Positions 46,235-55,258 of a stretch of 64,000 nucleotides of DNA are shown in pieces. The translations under genes were made by a program, and so were the position numbers. This stretch comes from Bacteroides sp. (GTDB lineage: Bacteria; Bacteroidota; Bacteroidia; Bacteroidales; Bacteroidaceae). Each line of letters opens with the position of its first letter. Position 1 is the stretch's first letter. Location of the stretch: the NCBI GenBank assembly GCA_021201335.1, contig JAJQFD010000009.1, forward strand, positions 124,001 to 188,000, read 5' to 3'. The notes below the pieces were generated by a model. That model was given only the letters and a program-made list of their open reading frames with translations, was not told where the DNA came from and did not search any database.

Positions 46235-47148
46235 AAATTACATTTTGCATGTAATTATCTGTATTTACAAAACATTTGTTTCAAATATAACAAAAAATCG
46301 CCTATTCAAACTCATAAAAGTGTTAATAGTAATCAGACTGAATAATATCATATAAGAAATAGTTATATATATTTTCAGGTGTCTATCAGAGAATTTTACA
46401 TGCTTTTAAGATTATTGTACAGTCTTTTTTATTTCAATTCAAGTAACTTCGCAGCAATGTTCGGATTTGTGGAACTTCTGGTCACCGACAATTAATATGT
46501 CATGCGATCCCCGCTAGGGATGAACACCCGAAACGTATAGGAAAGACCCATTTTTATCGGAAGTATTAGGCACTCAATTTGTGAAAGGCTTACAAAGAAA
46601 TGATACAAATAAATATTATAAAACAAATAGAGACTAAAAATCAAGATTGATACTGAAACTAATGAAGCGTGCAGTATCCATCATCGTGAGAAAATGAAAT
46701 AAACACTGAAGCATTTCCAATTCGTAAACAGAAACTTAATCGAGACTGAATCCCGAAAAAAGAAATCAAAGGATTGCACAAATAGCAAAAAGTACTAATT
46801 ATGATTGGAGGGTTTTCTACTCACGGATAGATAATCTTTATAAGGCACAAAAGAAATCGCTAGTATTAATAATATTATTGCTGGGAGTAAACAAAATATC
46901 ACCCACGCAACAAATCACTTCAGATAAATCATTTGCAGCCATCATGGCAGATTTTCTCTTTCAAAAGGTAGAAGTATTACGTCCTTCTACTAATTTGCCT
47001 ACGCTAAAGACTGATTTAAAAAGCCTCGATAGAAATGGTGGGAAGTGTTCAACCAAAAGATTAAAGCCGTAAGAGTCGTTTATTTATTTTATCCTTTTTT
47101 GGCACATAAAACAGCCTCATTATCATCTACTTATAGTAATTTTATAGG
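46235..47148. other. Gene-poor region with a degraded coding remnant
   Basis: About 900 bp between the sigma gene and the DUF1848 gene. The only protein-like stretch is a plus-strand open frame from about 46752 to 47072 reading NQRIAQIAKSTNYDWRVFYS, then RIDNLYKAQKKSLVLIILLL and ending NGGKCSTKRLKP; it has no ATG start or ribosome site near its beginning and I cannot name it. It may be a remnant of a lost gene or mobile element. An isolated GC-rich patch (46501-46550, GCGATCCCCGCTAGGGATG) precedes it. Confidence 0.35.
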
Positions 47149-48087
47149 ATGATAATTAGTGTCAGTAGAAGAACGGATATTCCTGCTTTTTATTCTCAAT
47201 GGTTCTTTAACCGAATAAAAGAAGGGTATGTACTTGTTCCGAACCCTTATAATCCAAAAATGATAAGCAGGGTTAGTCTTGATCCGGCTGTGGTTGATTG
47301 TATTGTTTTCTGGACCAAAAATCCTGCTCCGATGATTGATAAACTCGATCTGCTACGGGATTATAAATACTACTTCCAGTTTACACTCAATCCTTACGGG
47401 GAAGATATAGAAAATAATCTCCCGCTTATTTCCAAACGTATCGAAATCTTTAAACGGTTATCTGATCGTATGGGTAAAGAAAAGGTTATCTGGAGATATG
47501 ATCCGATATTAACTAATCCTAAATACACAGTATACTTTCATAAAGAAGCATTTGCTCAAATAGCCGAAGGATTGAAAGACCATACAGAAAGATGTATGCT
47601 TGGATTCATCGATCATTACCAGCACATACGTTCTGAAGTGAGTAAGTTCGACATCCGGCCCTTACGAAAAGAAGAGATTGAAGAAATGGCTGTTTCATTC
47701 AGACAGACGATCGAATCCTATCCGATTGAACTGGATACCTGCACTATAAAAGTAGATTTAACTCATCTGAATATTCCGGCAGGATTATGTATTGACAAAA
47801 AGCTGATCGAACGTATTATTGGTTATCAGATTTCAGCCAAGAAGGATAGGAATCAGCGAAATATCTGTAACTGTATTGAAAGTATTGACATAGGAACTTA
47901 TGAAAGTTGCCTAAACGGATGCATCTATTGCTATGCTATCAAAGGGAATTATAATACAGCAGAATTCAATCGGAGAAAACATGATAAGAATTCTCCTTTG
48001 ATGATTGGCCATATTGCTGAAGACGGTGTAATAAAAGATCGGGAAATGAATAGCTTACGTAATAATCAGTTCTCTTTATTTGAATAA
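47149..48087 (+). CDS. DUF1848 family protein
   Basis: A 312-residue protein beginning MIISVSRRTDIPAFYSQWFF, the DUF1848 signature, then YVLVPNPYNPKMISRVSL, VFWTKNPAPM, YYFQFTLNPYGEDIE, KEKVIWRYDPIL and a C-terminal Cys cluster NICNCIESIDIGTYESCLNG followed by CIYCYA. The Cys pattern (CxC, then CxxxCxxC) suggests an iron-sulfur cluster in a radical-SAM-like TIM barrel, though the canonical N-terminal CxxxCxxC is absent. Biochemical role unknown. It starts about 10 bp after an AT-rich region with no clear ribosome-binding site, and ends just before a terminator. Confidence 0.85.
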   Translation: MIISVSRRTDIPAFYSQWFFNRIKEGYVLVPNPYNPKMISRVSLDPAVVDCIVFWTKNPAPMIDKLDLLRDYKYYFQFTLNPYGEDIENNLPLISKRIEIFKRLSDRMGKEKVIWRYDPILTNPKYTVYFHKEAFAQIAEGLKDHTERCMLGFIDHYQHIRSEVSKFDIRPLRKEEIEEMAVSFRQTIESYPIELDTCTIKVDLTHLNIPAGLCIDKKLIERIIGYQISAKKDRNQRNICNCIESIDIGTYESCLNGCIYCYAIKGNYNTAEFNRRKHDKNSPLMIGHIAEDGVIKDREMNSLRNNQFSLFE

Positions 48088-48089
48088 AA

Positions 48090-48113
48090 AAAGAGGATTA
48101 AAAAATCCTCTTT
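48090..48113. terminator. Bidirectional intrinsic terminator
   Basis: AAAGAGGATT (48090-48099) pairs perfectly with AATCCTCTTT (48104-48113), with A-rich sequence before and T-rich after, so it can terminate both the DUF1848 gene and the converging Ig-like gene. Confidence 0.8.
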
Positions 48114-48126
48114 CAAGTCTATATGA

Positions 48127-48537
48127 TTATTTAATCTCAAATTCTGCTGTTACATCCACATTCTCATCACCGAGATTTATATTTTTGCGAATGCGATATT
48201 TTCCTTTTTTATATTCGCCCATATCAGGATAAAGGGAAATAGTATATTCACGAGTTTCACCGGAAGGCTGAATGTAAAGTAAATCAATAAAGGCAAGCTC
48301 ATCGTTAAATGGCATTCTGACCCATTCTTCATTCTGCAATTCCTCGATTACATAATTCGCACCATACTGGGCAATAGTGTCACTTGTATTGATTACTGTA
48401 AGTTTTACATTCGCTGGTACTTTTTCGAATGTATTGGGCGTTATCAACATTGAAATACCGGCATCGGCAGATTTACAGGCACCATACAGGAAGCAAATCA
48501 GTACTCCTGCGGCAATTGTTGCAAATATTGACTTCAT
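48127..48537 (-). CDS. Small lipoprotein with bacterial Ig-like domain
   Basis: A 136-residue protein: signal MKSIFATIAAGVLICFLYGA with a lipobox (LYGACKS) and one immunoglobulin-like beta sandwich: PANVKLTVINTSDTIAQYGA, YVIEELQNEEWVRMPFN, PSGETREYTISLYP and KGKYRIRKNINLGDENVDVT. Domains of this type (DUF/Big_18-like) are widespread in Firmicutes and Bacteroidota envelope proteins without known enzymatic function. It stands alone between convergent and co-oriented neighbours. Confidence 0.75.
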   Translation of the reverse strand: MKSIFATIAAGVLICFLYGACKSADAGISMLITPNTFEKVPANVKLTVINTSDTIAQYGANYVIEELQNEEWVRMPFNDELAFIDLLYIQPSGETREYTISLYPDMGEYKKGKYRIRKNINLGDENVDVTAEFEIK

Positions 48538-48663
48538 AATTTACTGGTTTATATAACAATTATTACTTAGAACAACAAATAACAGGAATGAATAGTTATA
48601 TCCCCATCGGAATATTTGCTGACAAAGATATTATTTTCTCTTTTATTATCCAATCAGAGAAAG

Positions 48664-49143
48664 CTACAATTTCATCCGCATCGCTGTATAAGGTATCTCT
48701 TTAAAACCAGCTTTCTCATATAGACCTTTGCCCATATCCGTTGCATTTAAATCTAATACATGAATGGAGAGTTTCTTAGCTTCATTAATCAGATAATTAA
48801 ATACGGATGTTGCATACCCTTTACCCCTGTATTCGGGATAAGTCAGAACATTCATTATAATTCCAAAACGTCCATCTAGGAAAGATAAACCCGGAGGACA
48901 TTGATTAATGGAAAGAAAAGCTGTTGAAGCGATATTGCCTCCTACATTCATTCCATAAGCATACAAGTCTTCTGTTCTTTCGGGTTCCTGAAAGTACTTT
49001 TGTAAATGAAGGCTCAATTGTTTCCTTTCCGAATCAGACAATTCCTTATCTTGGGAAATAAAATCAATCCGAAGTTTAATTAATGTTGGAATGTCACTAA
49101 TCCGATAAATGGTTTCGGTCATACTATTATTATTATTCTCCAT
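48664..49143 (-). CDS. GNAT family N-acetyltransferase
   Basis: A 159-residue acetyltransferase. The acetyl-CoA pyrophosphate loop is in EYRGKGYATSVFNYL, preceded by FGIIMNVLTYP and followed by HVLDLNATDMGKGLYEKAGF and TAMRMKL at the end, all typical of GNAT enzymes. The substrate is not predictable. The start codon lies inside a 19-bp tandem duplication (49132-49169), and a second ATG-GAG-AAT-AAT sequence just upstream ends at once in TAA. Confidence 0.88.
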   Translation of the reverse strand: MENNNNSMTETIYRISDIPTLIKLRIDFISQDKELSDSERKQLSLHLQKYFQEPERTEDLYAYGMNVGGNIASTAFLSINQCPPGLSFLDGRFGIIMNVLTYPEYRGKGYATSVFNYLINEAKKLSIHVLDLNATDMGKGLYEKAGFKEIPYTAMRMKL

Positions 49144-49180
49144 CTGCTTAATTATTCTCCATCTGCTTAATTATTCTCCC
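49132..49180. repeat. 19-bp tandem duplication at the start of the GNAT gene
   Basis: ATTATTCTCCATCTGCTTA is repeated head to tail (49132-49150 and 49151-49169), with a partial third copy to 49179. It spans the end of the DUF1349 gene and the ATG of the GNAT gene. The upstream copy creates a four-codon mini-ORF (M-E-N-N-stop) in front of the real start. Confidence 0.8.
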
Positions 49181-49857
49181 AACCGGAAACTAGTAACAGA
49201 AGTTTCTGTAAATGTCATATCTTCAAAATATGCAATATTCCCTTTTCCACCGGGAGATTGTGAGCTTATTCCAATCCACAGATTTGCAGGATACTCATTC
49301 CGGTATAACCGTGCTAAATTCCAGTCAGTCCCGTTTGTGGAATAGTAAAATCCAATTTGCTTGGTATCAGAAGAGATTTTCATATAAACATAATCCTGTG
49401 TAATTATATCATGGTTGTTATCATCAGAAGTATTCTTTGTTCTTACTGTTACCACCCGCCTGCGACCTTTCTCATCCAGCTCAAATGCAAATTTTAACCA
49501 GTCATTATCATTTACATAGAGATACAAAGTACCTGCATCATACTTATTTTCAATACTGCTCTGCATCCGGGTACTGAAAGTAAAAGACTTTTGATTATTT
49601 ATTTGAGTCAAAAGAATTGGAGCTGATGCTTCCATTCGAGAACCATCCGGAGAAATAAAATAATTTGTTTGATGTATTCCTTCCAGAATCAATTTATTCC
49701 CCTCAACCTTGAAATGCTTCTCAGCGTCATTTACTGTTTTTGTAAATTCAAGGCCGGAAAAAGATAAAGAAATATCCTTCATTTTGGTGCTCTGGTTATC
49801 ACTACAGCCCATTAAGATAGTCAATGACATGGTTATCAGAATAAGAGTTTTTTTCAT
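49171..49857 (-). CDS. DUF1349 lipoprotein (concanavalin-like beta sandwich)
   Basis: A 228-residue lipoprotein (lipobox ILMGCSD). The body has the DUF1349 pattern: FSTRMQSSIENKYDAGTLYL, NDNDWLKFAFELDEKGRRRV, VYMKISSDTKQIGFYYSTNG, TDWNLARLYRN and LWIGISSQSPGGKGNIAYF ending in FEDMTFTE. It resembles the C-terminal module of GH43 beta-xylosidases but lacks any catalytic domain, so it is likely a sugar-binding or accessory protein. It is followed at once by the GNAT gene and probably co-transcribed. Confidence 0.8.
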   Translation of the reverse strand: MKKTLILITMSLTILMGCSDNQSTKMKDISLSFSGLEFTKTVNDAEKHFKVEGNKLILEGIHQTNYFISPDGSRMEASAPILLTQINNQKSFTFSTRMQSSIENKYDAGTLYLYVNDNDWLKFAFELDEKGRRRVVTVRTKNTSDDNNHDIITQDYVYMKISSDTKQIGFYYSTNGTDWNLARLYRNEYPANLWIGISSQSPGGKGNIAYFEDMTFTETSVTSFRLGE

Positions 49858-49889
49858 GTTATAAAATGATTAGTAATTGTGTTTATCGG

Positions 49890-49918
49890 CAAATATAAAA
49901 ATATAATATCGGACTCAA
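49890..49918 (-). promoter_or_regulatory. Promoter of the DUF1349-GNAT pair
   Basis: On the minus strand, TTG (plus-strand CAA at 49916-49918), 18-bp gap, then TATATTTG (plus-strand 49890-49897); start expected near 49883, about 26 bp before the ATG. Confidence 0.6.
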
Positions 49919-49965
49919 TAATAATAATACATTTAAAATCCGGATTTGTAACGAGTAAAACGTTT

Positions 49966-50808
49966 CTAGATTTTATCAAAGAACAGTTTTTTGTTTCTGA
50001 TCATTACTACTACAGCCAATATCAATAACAAAACTGTTTGTATTATTTTACTGTCAGGATGTGGAGCAAATAATTCATTAAATAGCCCGGCTGTAATATG
50101 AAATATAATGGTGATAAGAATGTTTCTCCCCGTTTTATAATAAAGCCAGTTCATTAATATGACATAAGGAATAATACTCAACAGAAAGTTTAAGCCATAA
50201 ATCCATCCGCTCTCTATAACATTACTCTGATAGTAATCTCTGATAGTGGATAAGGGTAGATGCCAGATTCCCCAAAACAGTCCAAATATAAGCGAGCTAT
50301 TGAAAAGATTGAATTTACTTCTCAAACTATCTGTTCCATAGGAGTGCCATGCCAATTCCTCGATTACCGGTGCAAGTATCAGAAGGAACCAAACTGGAAA
50401 AACACCTGAATCAAAGGTAAAATTACCCGTAATAATAAATTGTGAAGCGTCATAACCCTGCGTGACAGAAATAAACATAGCAATCATAATACTGATTGGC
50501 ATAATCAGACAAGCCAGTAAAAAATACTTCAGGTTTACTTCTCTAAAATTAAAGAAGCGATTCAATACATCTTGCTTCAGATCCGGCTGTTTAGAAATCA
50601 GGAAATAACTCACAAGTACAGGAGCCAACAAGCCAATGAATGCGATTAAACTTGCTATATTAAGATACTTATCCTGATAAGGAGTTATATGACTTACATA
50701 GCCTGCTATGAACCAAAATAACCACGGAATAGAAGTCGATAAAATATAAAATGTACCCGGATACTTATAGGTATGTACAATTGGAGGAAGAGAAGTTAAT
50801 GTTTTCAT
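49966..50808 (-). CDS. CPBP family intramembrane glutamic endopeptidase
   Basis: A 280-residue membrane protein with about eight helices. It has the CPBP (Abi/CAAX protease-like) motifs: the Glu-Glu pair in PVIEELAWHSYG, the first His motif in LIFGLFWGIWHLP and the second in IIFHITAGLFNELF. The usual EExxxR has Trp-His-Ser in place of the Arg position, as in some bacterial members. Roles in this family range from bacteriocin immunity to signal processing; no clue is given by the neighbours. Confidence 0.88.
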   Translation of the reverse strand: MKTLTSLPPIVHTYKYPGTFYILSTSIPWLFWFIAGYVSHITPYQDKYLNIASLIAFIGLLAPVLVSYFLISKQPDLKQDVLNRFFNFREVNLKYFLLACLIMPISIMIAMFISVTQGYDASQFIITGNFTFDSGVFPVWFLLILAPVIEELAWHSYGTDSLRSKFNLFNSSLIFGLFWGIWHLPLSTIRDYYQSNVIESGWIYGLNFLLSIIPYVILMNWLYYKTGRNILITIIFHITAGLFNELFAPHPDSKIIQTVLLLILAVVVMIRNKKLFFDKI

Positions 50809-50837
50809 GTTTTCAATATTTTAGTTGTTATTTGAAA

Positions 50838-50845
50838 CAAAACTA
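50838..50845 (-). promoter_or_regulatory. -7 promoter box of the CPBP protease gene
   Basis: CAAAACTA on the plus strand reads TAGTTTTG on the minus strand, a TAnnTTTG match 30 bp before the ATG. Confidence 0.45.
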
Positions 50846-51004
50846 AAAGTTCTATGAAAACGTTCATCCAAATAAAGACAAAGTGCAAGAGATAGTAGAT
50901 AAAAACGATTCTCCTGTATATAACACAAGAGGGAATAACACGAATGTCATCCCCTCTTCACACACATAAAAAACTATATATATTGCAATGGAAACAGTGA
51001 CTTA

Positions 51005-52579
51005 TTAAAAGCGCATACCAAGTGTCAGAGATATCTGATGATTGTTATTCGTAACTTTGGTTGCAGCTAAATCCACATGCTCAAAAGCATAAAAGTCTTC
51101 TTTATAATTATTATATTTATAAGCTAAATCCGCATAAAAAATCTGCCCACGATAACCAAATCCAAGTGTATAATTGCTAACTCCTTTTGTATTAGCAAAA
51201 TCTGTATCAGTATTTACAGAATTATACGGAAGTGGTTTCCATGAATCTCCATAAAATGCGGCAGTACTGTAATTATAACCTAAACGAAGGGCAAATTCCG
51301 GTACAACCTTGTATTCTGCTCCTATACGAAATGTACTCACACCTCTTACCATATTTTTAATTGCATCTGTTTCGGGCATTGTACCACTCCATCCACCACG
51401 GTATTTTAATTTCATACTGGAATAATCTTCATACTCATACTCTGCCCCAATGGCCAGTTCCGTTCCAAAAGTATATCCCATACTCACATTAAACATCCAA
51501 GGGGTTTGTAATTTAAAATCACGACGTGCGTCATAACCTCCTCGTTCGTCCCAAGTATTAATGCCACCACTAATAAGTTGATCATTATCGTTAACCATAT
51601 CAAACTGAAGGTCTGATGTTGTATATTGAGACAAATTAAAGAATCGAGGTGTATGTACAGCCAAACCTAAACGAAATGGGGAAAATTCAAAAGGACGAAT
51701 AATCATACCGAGCTTAACATCAAAACCAGCACCCTCAATATTATTCCAACTGGCAAGATTGTATCCCTCACCATTCCCATAATCTTCATCATAGATAACA
51801 CTCTTTTTATAATTTACATCATAAGCACCGAATGTTAAACCCAGATAAAAACGATCATTGAAATTAAAAGATACATTGAAATCATATCTGTCAATGCCAC
51901 CACGCTCTTGTGAATCAAAAAGCATATCAGGTGCATCTAGGATTCTTGAATAATATCCGTTTTCATCTTCTCCCATTAATAAGCCATTAAAGCCATGAGC
52001 AGATAACCAACCCACATAACCATTCTCATAGGCACTCCGTGGAGGATATTCTTCTCCTAAATCTGGTATATCCCTTCCTTCATAGAGTGCAGCGTCCCAA
52101 CCGTCATTAGCCTGATTCACCATTTGAGTGACTTGTGAGACTTCGAGACTTCTTGTCAAACCACCCATCGACATATTCTTATAAAAAGACTTCGTGCGTT
52201 GGTAGTTAATACCAAAATTCACATAGCGCAAAGTGGTTTGATTTCCTATTTTAGTAGAAAAAACAGCTCCTATATTGTCAAACGTAAATCTATTCTTATC
52301 TGCTGTAAACGACTGTCCGTCATATTTACTTTTGGTTTCATTCATAGAATAACTTATCGTTCCCATGAAATCATTACTACGATAAATGCCAATACCAGCA
52401 GGGTTAACTCCCATGGTCGAAATATCACCTCCCAAGGCTCCCATAGCCCCGCCCATTCCAACAAAGCGAGCACTTCCGGTTAAATCCCTGTTAGCTATTC
52501 TGACAGACTCGTATAAGGTTTGTGCACTTACGCTTCCTACCAAAAAGGCAAATAAAACTAGAGTTACTATTTTTTTCAT
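51005..52579 (-). CDS. OmpP1/FadL-family outer-membrane transporter
   Basis: A 524-residue beta-barrel protein with a signal peptide (MKKIVTLVLFAFLVGSVSAQ). The N-terminal plug region LTGSARFVGMGGAMGALGGD and STMGVNPAGIGIYRSNDF is characteristic of the FadL/TodX/OmpP1 group, and the C-terminal strand ends LTLGMRF, an aromatic end as expected for Bam-mediated insertion. FadL proteins pass hydrophobic molecules across the outer membrane; many Bacteroides members are labelled hemin receptors without proof. It may be co-transcribed with the Ser/Arg-rich gene upstream (52 bp gap). Confidence 0.88.
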   Translation of the reverse strand: MKKIVTLVLFAFLVGSVSAQTLYESVRIANRDLTGSARFVGMGGAMGALGGDISTMGVNPAGIGIYRSNDFMGTISYSMNETKSKYDGQSFTADKNRFTFDNIGAVFSTKIGNQTTLRYVNFGINYQRTKSFYKNMSMGGLTRSLEVSQVTQMVNQANDGWDAALYEGRDIPDLGEEYPPRSAYENGYVGWLSAHGFNGLLMGEDENGYYSRILDAPDMLFDSQERGGIDRYDFNVSFNFNDRFYLGLTFGAYDVNYKKSVIYDEDYGNGEGYNLASWNNIEGAGFDVKLGMIIRPFEFSPFRLGLAVHTPRFFNLSQYTTSDLQFDMVNDNDQLISGGINTWDERGGYDARRDFKLQTPWMFNVSMGYTFGTELAIGAEYEYEDYSSMKLKYRGGWSGTMPETDAIKNMVRGVSTFRIGAEYKVVPEFALRLGYNYSTAAFYGDSWKPLPYNSVNTDTDFANTKGVSNYTLGFGYRGQIFYADLAYKYNNYKEDFYAFEHVDLAATKVTNNNHQISLTLGMRF

Positions 52580-52631
52580 ATATTCTGCATTTTATTCATA
52601 CTGAAATATAACAAACTTTTATCTGTTTGGT

Positions 52632-54065
52632 TTATCGACGACTGCTACGGCCTCCGCCGCCACCACCTGATGAACGTGATGATCCACCACCTCCTCCAGA
52701 GTAAGATGAACCGCCGGAACTTCTACTACTCGAACCGGATGAATAGCTGCTACTTGATCGGGAACTACTACTACTGCGGCTACTCGGAGTATAACTACGT
52801 GATGATGATCTGTTACTACTAGAGCTACTAGATGAACTGCTACGGGTAGAGTATGTACTTTCACTTCTTCTTGTTGCCGAAGTACTACCGCTTGAAGATG
52901 GACGAGAATAACTTCTGGAACTACTTGAAGATGGACGACTACTGCTACCAACGCTTGAGTTACGCTCTGAACTGCTCGGACGAGTATAAGTAGATCTGCG
53001 AGAAGTAGAAGATGTATTACCTGTTACCCCTGTACGATCTCTTGTAGTACGTGTTCCCACAACTCTTGAGCTTGAGCTTTCCCTACGAGTAGAATTACCG
53101 ACATAAGGACGAGTTCTATTACCATTTTCTACACTTGGGCGGGTTGTAGGCCGTGTAGTACCACTTGGACGGGTACTAGCGCTTGGACGAGTAGAAGGTC
53201 TGGTAGTACTACTCGGTCTGGTGCTAGCACTTGGCCGGGTAGAAGGATTTCTTGATGAATTTGCATAAGACGGACGACTGGAAGGACGTCTGTTTGGAGT
53301 ATTACCGAAATAAGATGGACGATTTCCTGTTGAGGGCCTGTGTGCCCAATGTCCACCATGTCCACCACCTCCCCAATAAGGAGGATGATGATGGTGATGA
53401 TGCCAATAGCCTCCTCCCCAATAACCGGCATACCAGCCACTGTACCAAGGACTATACCAACTATTCCAACCCCAGCCAAAGCCTACAGAACCGTATCTCC
53501 AGTTCCACCAAAGGCGATTGCTAAATGTAGGAAACGCATAAGCATAGAAGCCATCTGTATACACATTCCAATCCCATGAATTCATTCCATATACAATATC
53601 CCAGTAGTATGGGCTACTGATATGAACTGCGTATCTGGGATTGCGGAAACGAATGATTCTTTCGGCATATTCGTAATCCTCCTGGGTACCATCAAATCCA
53701 TTTACCCATTCTCCATCAAGCTGGTAATTACCTTTTTGCTTGATATATAACGTGTCGTCTTCTAAAACAAATTCATTTTGAGTAGCATCGTATCTACGGT
53801 TATATTCATCTATATCGCGCACATTACCTCTACGGTCCTGAAGGACAATCGTGGTTTGTTTTGCATCCGTATTGATGGTTGTCTGTCTGTTGGTTGACGG
53901 CTCAGAGATAATTATTTGCTGTTGAGTTGGCACAACTCTCCTCTCCTCTGTTCTCACTTGTTCTTTCTTCTCCTTCGAGGGGATGAAGTAAAGATCATCG
54001 CTCTGCGCCGTTATCGATAGCGGAAGTCCGACTATCAAAAACATAAAGTAAATAATCTTTTTCAT
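52632..54065 (-). CDS. Secreted Ser/Arg/Gly-rich low-complexity protein
   Basis: A 477-residue exported protein of unknown function. After the signal peptide (residues 1-20) come about 180 residues of ordinary sequence with NYQLDGEWVNGFDGTQEDYE and YAERIIRFRNPRYAVHIS, then a Trp/Tyr/Gly-rich segment (WNWRYGSVGFGWGWNSW), a natural run of six His within WHHHHHHPPYWGGGGHGGHW (about residue 225), and finally some 230 residues dominated by RPS/TRPS/SSSR repeats ending in GGGGGGRSSRR. It is very basic and presumably disordered. Two long ORFs on other frames over this stretch are artefacts of its base composition. Confidence 0.85.
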   Translation of the reverse strand: MKKIIYFMFLIVGLPLSITAQSDDLYFIPSKEKKEQVRTEERRVVPTQQQIIISEPSTNRQTTINTDAKQTTIVLQDRRGNVRDIDEYNRRYDATQNEFVLEDDTLYIKQKGNYQLDGEWVNGFDGTQEDYEYAERIIRFRNPRYAVHISSPYYWDIVYGMNSWDWNVYTDGFYAYAFPTFSNRLWWNWRYGSVGFGWGWNSWYSPWYSGWYAGYWGGGYWHHHHHHPPYWGGGGHGGHWAHRPSTGNRPSYFGNTPNRRPSSRPSYANSSRNPSTRPSASTRPSSTTRPSTRPSASTRPSGTTRPTTRPSVENGNRTRPYVGNSTRRESSSSRVVGTRTTRDRTGVTGNTSSTSRRSTYTRPSSSERNSSVGSSSRPSSSSSRSYSRPSSSGSTSATRRSESTYSTRSSSSSSSSSNRSSSRSYTPSSRSSSSSRSSSSYSSGSSSRSSGGSSYSGGGGGSSRSSGGGGGGRSSRR

Positions 54066-54108
54066 ATCTCTTTGGGTTTATCAATTCTAAATTCACTTTT
54101 ACGCATTA

Positions 54109-54116
54109 CAAAGATA
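54109..54116 (-). promoter_or_regulatory. -7 promoter box of the Ser/Arg-rich gene
   Basis: CAAAGATA on the plus strand reads TATCTTTG on the minus strand, a TAnnTTTG match 44 bp before the ATG; CAA motifs for a -33 element lie 15 and 22 bp further. Confidence 0.5.
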
Positions 54117-54353
54117 ATAAAAGAAGTCTGCAACAAGCAAAGTTTTTCCCCAAATAATGGTAGGGGTTTCCCTATATAAAGTGCTTTTTTAGCAGCTCCA
54201 AACCCGTTTTCTGCATACTGTAAGGCTTAATTATGGAATTTTTATGACGGTCATAAGCAACCCGTGATTAAGCTTTTTTAGATAAATAATAGAAAACATG
54301 TCTAATATAGAAACTATTCTTCAGTTTTCATGACACGATTCGTTATTTTTAAC

Positions 54354-54361
54354 TATGTTTG
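54354..54361 (+). promoter_or_regulatory. -7 promoter box of prmA
   Basis: TATGTTTG fits TAnnTTTG. A start near 54368 would lie inside the longest open frame, so translation must begin at the ATG at 54381 rather than at 54330. Confidence 0.55.
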
Positions 54362-54380
54362 CACACCAAACTCAGGATAT

Positions 54381-55229
54381 ATGAAATATTTAGAATTTAC
54401 CTTTCAAACTACTCCCTGCACAGAGACTGTAAATGATGTATTGTCAGCCGTTCTGGCGGATGCAGGGTATGATAGTTTTTTAGAAAACGAAGGTGGCATC
54501 CTGGCATATATACCCGAAGAACTTTTCGATGAAGAAACATTGAAAATGACACTGGATAATTTTCCCTTGGAAGAGGTTTCAATTCATTATGACTGGAAAG
54601 AAGCAGAAGATAAAAACTGGAACGAAGAGTGGGAAAAGAATTATTTTCAACCGATTCTTATTGATGATCGTTGTATCATTCACAGTACTTTTCACCAGAA
54701 TATACCAACCGTGGAATATGATATATTAATTAACCCTCAAATGTCATTTGGTACGGGCCATCATGAAACGACCCGTTTAATTATCAGTGAACTGCTGACG
54801 AATGACCTAACAGATAAATCAGTATTAGATATGGGCTGTGGGACTTCCATACTAGCTATACTCGCTCGGATGCGGGGTGCTAAACCTATCACAGCGATTG
54901 ATATTGATACGTGGTGTGTGGAAAATTCAAAAGAGAATATTAAATTAAACAAAGTCCGCGACATTGAAGTAGAACTTGGTAATGCCGGACTATTGAAGGA
55001 CAGAGGTCCTTTTGATGTAATTATTGCCAACATTAACCGGAACATTTTACTTCAGGACATACAATATTACGTAGAAAGGATGAATCCTGGTGCAGAATTA
55101 TATGTGAGTGGCTTTTATACAGAAGACATTCCACTTATCAAGGAAGAAGCCGAAAAACAGGGTTTATCTTTTGAACACTCCCACCAAAAGAATAACTGGG
55201 CTGTTGTTAAATTCAAAAAAGAGAAGTGA
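54381..55229 (+). CDS. prmA: Ribosomal protein L11 methyltransferase
   Basis: Trimethylates ribosomal protein L11 using S-adenosylmethionine. The 282-residue protein has the N-terminal alpha/beta substrate domain (EFTFQTTPCTETVNDVLSAV, WNEEWEKNYFQPI) and the Rossmann methyltransferase domain: FGTGHHETTRL, SVLDMGCGTSILAILARMRG, IDIDTWCVENSKENIKLN and VIIANINRNILLQDI with the NxN signature. The start MKYLEFTF is chosen from the promoter position and family alignment. Slightly shorter N-terminal domain than in E. coli, usual for Bacteroidota. Confidence 0.94.
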   Translation: MKYLEFTFQTTPCTETVNDVLSAVLADAGYDSFLENEGGILAYIPEELFDEETLKMTLDNFPLEEVSIHYDWKEAEDKNWNEEWEKNYFQPILIDDRCIIHSTFHQNIPTVEYDILINPQMSFGTGHHETTRLIISELLTNDLTDKSVLDMGCGTSILAILARMRGAKPITAIDIDTWCVENSKENIKLNKVRDIEVELGNAGLLKDRGPFDVIIANINRNILLQDIQYYVERMNPGAELYVSGFYTEDIPLIKEEAEKQGLSFEHSHQKNNWAVVKFKKEK

Positions 55230-55258
55230 TATCGACCTTCCTGATATCTCTGAAAAAG

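Noticed and set aside
46501..46560. tRNA- or tmRNA-like element
   Set aside because: The GC-rich patch with CCCCGCTAGGG gives only one short hairpin; no cloverleaf or CCA end could be drawn.
52619..53579. Several long ORFs on both strands over the Ser/Arg-rich gene
   Set aside because: They are composed of V/H/L/Q or P/T-rich repeats created by the low-complexity codons of the real gene in shifted frames.
54330..54380. Longer start for prmA
   Set aside because: The extra 17 codons are upstream of or within the promoter box at 54354 and do not resemble the family N terminus.
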